A DNA stretch of 64,000 nucleotides from Petrosia ficiformis (taxonomy: Eukaryota; Porifera; Demospongiae; Haplosclerida; Petrosiidae): assembly GCA_947044365.1 (NCBI GenBank), contig OX345640.1, positions 7,984,410-8,048,409 of the forward strand. The letters are read 5' to 3'. Positions 62,501 through 64,000 of this stretch are shown here, in pieces. The position numbers and the translations under genes were made by a program. The notes under the pieces are model-generated. The model had not been told where the DNA came from and searched no databases. It saw nothing but the letters and a program-made list of their open reading frames with translations. How positions within the stretch are numbered: position 1 is the first letter of the stretch; the number at the start of each line of letters is the position of its first letter.

Positions 62501-64000
62501 TATATAATATATTATTATAATGGATTATTCTACACAAACACTGTTTGATTATTTCCACATCTTATGCATTATTTCATACACTGATATACTTGTATATGTA
62601 TCTAATCGTATAGGTATGGGCCCTTTTCAATAAAAATACACTCATACACATACTAGTATAGGTATGAGCCTTTTTCAGTTGCAGTACTCTCACACATAAT
62701 TATACAGGTACAGGTATGAGTCCTTTTCAATAAAAATACACTGATACTAGTATAGGAACGAGCCTTTTCATTTGCAGTACTCTCACATATACTGGTACAG
62801 GTATGAGCTTTTTCAGTTAAGGTACACTCACTTGTGCAACTAATGTGGTTTCAGTATGGCAATAATGACTACATTTAGTTATATTCAGACATTCATGTTG
62901 GGCAATACCCATAGTAATGATTACATGTCTCATGGTGATAGTACATGTAATAGGTAACTAAAAAACTGAGGTGATATTAATAGTAATAGACAGTCAAGCA
63001 ATAGTATTTGTAATCTCAATGTTGAGGTAGTAGTAATAGTAATTGACCTTAACTAATAAGAATATACCTAGCAGTGCTAGTAATAAGATATTTAGTATTG
63101 GAGGGAATTTTTTTTGGCTGGAAGTGTGTAGACTTACTGATTCTGTTTTGAGAAACTCATGAACATTAAATACAATGGTCATTTAGTTTATAACATGAAA
63201 GAATCTCAAACAAACTTCAATACTATAGTAACCCAGTAATAGTAATAGTAATAGTAATAGTAATTTACTGATTTTTAAGGAAATAGTAATAGTAATATAT
63301 TACATTGCATTGTAATTGAGTCCATGTCTGGTTATGGCTAGCTATAATACTGTAGTTTATATAATCCAAATACAGTATATGTCTATAAAATCACCATATA
63401 GTAACAGTAACTACCTTATTTCTACTGTCAGTAATTAATGTCTCACTATCATAGTGTTGAATTGACAGTATAGCTGGCATACACTACGATATTATTATAC
63501 TACATGTGTATCACATGATTTTGGCATGCTAATATTATCAAAATAATAAAATATTGTCTTAAATGATAGTTATAATACATGTATATGCAGTTGAAAAATA
63601 CTATGCCACTTAATTTTGAGGCGTATGCTCTCAAAACAAGAATGTCACCTTTCAAAAGATGAGCCTATTTTTGTTATCGTATCAATGGGTAGTTGCAACA
63701 CACCTTCAGGTAATAATCACAAAACTTAATTTTCAATATCGCCCAACCCTATTCGACAAGTACACCAATTACTGTCAAAACTATTGTTGAACTACTGTAG
63801 TGTGAAAATGAAACTACTGAGTAATTACTGTACTGTATGATGACCTTTTATGACTTGTATACTGGGAATATTTAGTACAAGATAGATATATGTCATGTGT
63901 ATTAAAATCATATTATACTAATACTAATTATCAATGTTATTAATTTACTCACTGTTACATGGTAGCATAATACCATCTTCTCTCGAGCACCAAAGAGATC
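49069..64000 (-). CDS. INPP5F: INPP5F/SAC2-type phosphoinositide phosphatase, 5' end off the right edge
   Basis: Sac-domain inositol 4-phosphatase acting on PI4P in endocytic membranes in the animal family. 25 exons, 1662 codons plus stop in frame: 63953-64000, 61771-61851, 60989-61131, 60877-60888, 59418-59492, 58497-58619, 58058-58111, 57784-57952, 55819-57417, 55596-55663, 55402-55517, 55098-55197, 54847-54932, 54680-54757, 54128-54257, 53911-54039, 53531-53601, 53420-53466, 52882-53021, 52724-52821, 52191-52268, 51600-51673, 51024-51152, 50848-50923, 49069-50335. Order follows human INPP5F: 'WCSREDG', '[18 protein letters not shown]', '[11 protein letters not shown]', 'ANYVETE', '[13 protein letters not shown]', catalytic Cx5R loop in '[17 protein letters not shown]' (about residue 940), '[19 protein letters not shown]', then the hSac2 homology region and a Ser/Asp-rich tail ending 'KTRFIII'. 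About the first 18 residues are missing. Exon 55819-57417 adds roughly 480 residues to the Sac domain. Confidence 0.9.
50341..50800. repeat. (GGAT/GAAT)n microsatellite beside the last INPP5F exon
   Basis: Imperfect tetranucleotide array on the plus strand. Its complement (CATC/CATT)n runs up to the 3' splice site at 50336. Long Ile-His-Pro-Ser ORFs through it are repeat artefacts. Confidence 0.95.
51481..51559. repeat. Imperfect hairpin in an INPP5F intron
   Basis: Arms 51481-51510 and 51530-51559 ('ggcaccaagcta' / 'tagcttggtg') pair with about five mismatches. Possibly a tiny MITE; the flanks do not show a clear TSD. Confidence 0.6.
52478..52702. repeat. Tandem dimer of about 112 bp in an INPP5F intron
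   Basis: 'gagttaatgctgttagtga' begins each copy (52478 and 52589). Each ends 'gggccaatggtgcaccatat'. The right copy abuts the donor of exon 52724-52821 and produces a spurious ORF extension. Confidence 0.8.
53130..53272. repeat. Dispersed repeat with C/CA tract
   Basis: 'gttccaatgttgttagttg', then C and CA runs, then 'ttacagtaatcctccattcc'; same layout as 6300-6425. Lies in the intron between exons 52882-53021 and 53420-53466. Confidence 0.6.
53602..53825. repeat. (CATA)n/(GATA)n microsatellite abutting an INPP5F splice acceptor
   Basis: Tetranucleotide array begins at the base next to the acceptor of exon 53531-53601. Its complement supplies the pyrimidine-rich stretch. Related arrays occur at 54062-54106, 54768-54833 and 54975-55085 in the following introns. 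Confidence 0.95.
56085..56850 (-). repeat. Coding minisatellite in INPP5F: about ten 26-residue (78-bp) repeats
   Basis: Unit of type '[20 protein letters not shown]' plus 'ISPING', about residues 425-675 of the in-window protein. Most units are exactly 78 bases. One has two extra codons ('TCIIPC') and one lacks a residue, with no frame loss. Pro/Ser/His-rich, probably disordered. It lies inside the Sac domain, in a spot where human INPP5F has only a short acidic linker. Confidence 0.93.
57653..57776. repeat. (GGAT)n microsatellite next to an INPP5F donor
   Basis: Pure to slightly broken GGAT array ending a few bases from the donor of exon 57784-57952. Confidence 0.93.
58135..58480. repeat. 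(ACATGT)-rich low-complexity tract
   Basis: Repeated self-complementary hexamer acatgt/tgtaca in both directions, within the intron between exons 58058-58111 and 58497-58619. ORFs rich in Cys-Met-Tyr-Val are artefacts. Confidence 0.85.
58620..59417. other. INPP5F intron without recognised features
   Basis: AT-rich sequence between exons 58497-58619 and 59418-59492. The short plus-strand ORF at 58664-58864 matches nothing I know. No repeats stand out. Confidence 0.5.
59566..60040. repeat. Minisatellite with palindromic ACATGT cores
   Basis: Alternating units 'actataggatatgatgacat' and 'tataagataggataacacaa' separated by one to four acatgt hexamers, about seven composite units. The Ser-Tyr-Ser-Thr-Cys ORF across it is an artefact. 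Intronic in INPP5F. Confidence 0.9.
61133..61640. repeat. (GGAT/GCAT)n array with duplicated internal block, abutting an INPP5F acceptor
   Basis: Starts next to the acceptor of exon 60989-61131. 61225-61330 and 61410-61500 share the same irregular pattern ('gataaatagatggatgtatg', then 'gaagagatggatggaggg'), so a larger unit of about 185 bases was duplicated within the array. Confidence 0.9.
61851..62336. repeat. 31-bp tandem array, 16 copies, each carrying an INPP5F-like splice acceptor
   Basis: Unit 'tctataaatagaataacat' plus 'actattaatata'. On the coding strand each unit contains 'ctatttatag' followed by 'atat', identical to the genuine acceptor of exon 61771-61851, which is copy 1 of the array. 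Period is exactly 31 bases for most copies. Confidence 0.92.
62337..63952. other. First visible INPP5F intron, upstream part
   Basis: AT-rich. Contains three loose repeats of 'aggtatgagcctttttcag' type (62610-62825) and a TAGTAA microsatellite around 63235-63295. No exon, RNA gene or transposon recognised. Confidence 0.5.

Overview
The window looks like an AT-rich animal nuclear genome, most consistent with a demosponge of the Amphimedon type. That is inferred from gene content and style, not from a database match. Evidence: many short GT-AG introns (several of 40-100 bases), an orthologue of the animal phosphoinositide phosphatase INPP5F/SAC2, an expanded family of modular death-fold genes (DEATH, CARD-like, ZU5, UPA, TIR, Roc-COR), and abundant small DNA transposons and simple repeats. 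All convincing protein-coding genes lie on the minus strand. Exons were assembled by eye from protein similarity, splice sites and reading-frame phase, so each gene model is an inference.

Region 1 (1-47,560) is a death-fold/innate-immunity-like cluster. Gene A (8592 to beyond 1) reads DEATH, CARD-like, two coiled-coil exons, ZU5, UPA, DEATH. Gene B (23643-15082) reads DEATH, CARD-like, CARD-like, Roc-COR GTPase, DEATH, and its exons sum to an unbroken frame of 1173 residues. Gene C (32960-28638) is a near copy of the Roc-COR-DEATH part of gene B. Genes B and C lie in two tandem 10-kb duplicates (9379-19415 and 22967-33006). Gene D (37056-35232) is a compact UPA-like plus CARD-like gene. Gene E (47560-40870) is a paralogue of gene A in which the terminal DEATH exon is replaced by CARD-like plus TIR exons (776 residues). 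Almost all domain exons are bounded by phase-1 introns, which explains how domains could be swapped. Pseudo-exons, hAT transposase debris, MITEs with paired empty sites, and TIR elements carrying RecQ-like helicase fragments are scattered between the genes.

Region 2 (47,561-49,068) is mostly a 1.2-kb element with about 290-base terminal inverted repeats and a broken THAP domain.

Region 3 (49,069-64,000) is one long gene, the INPP5F/SAC2 orthologue. It has 25 recognisable exons and 1662 codons in frame, with the first exon(s) beyond the right edge. Its Sac domain contains a large lineage-specific insertion with about ten 26-residue repeats. Its introns are full of tetranucleotide microsatellites and minisatellites. 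One 31-base tandem array repeats a splice acceptor 16 times.

Functionally, the cluster genes combine homotypic-interaction domains (DEATH, CARD-like, TIR) with a switch GTPase or a ZU5-UPA module. This resembles vertebrate DAPK1, PIDD/UNC5, NLRP1/CARD8 and MyD88-type signalling parts. The INPP5F gene is an ordinary housekeeping neighbour, although copies of one of its exons appear inside the immune-like cluster.
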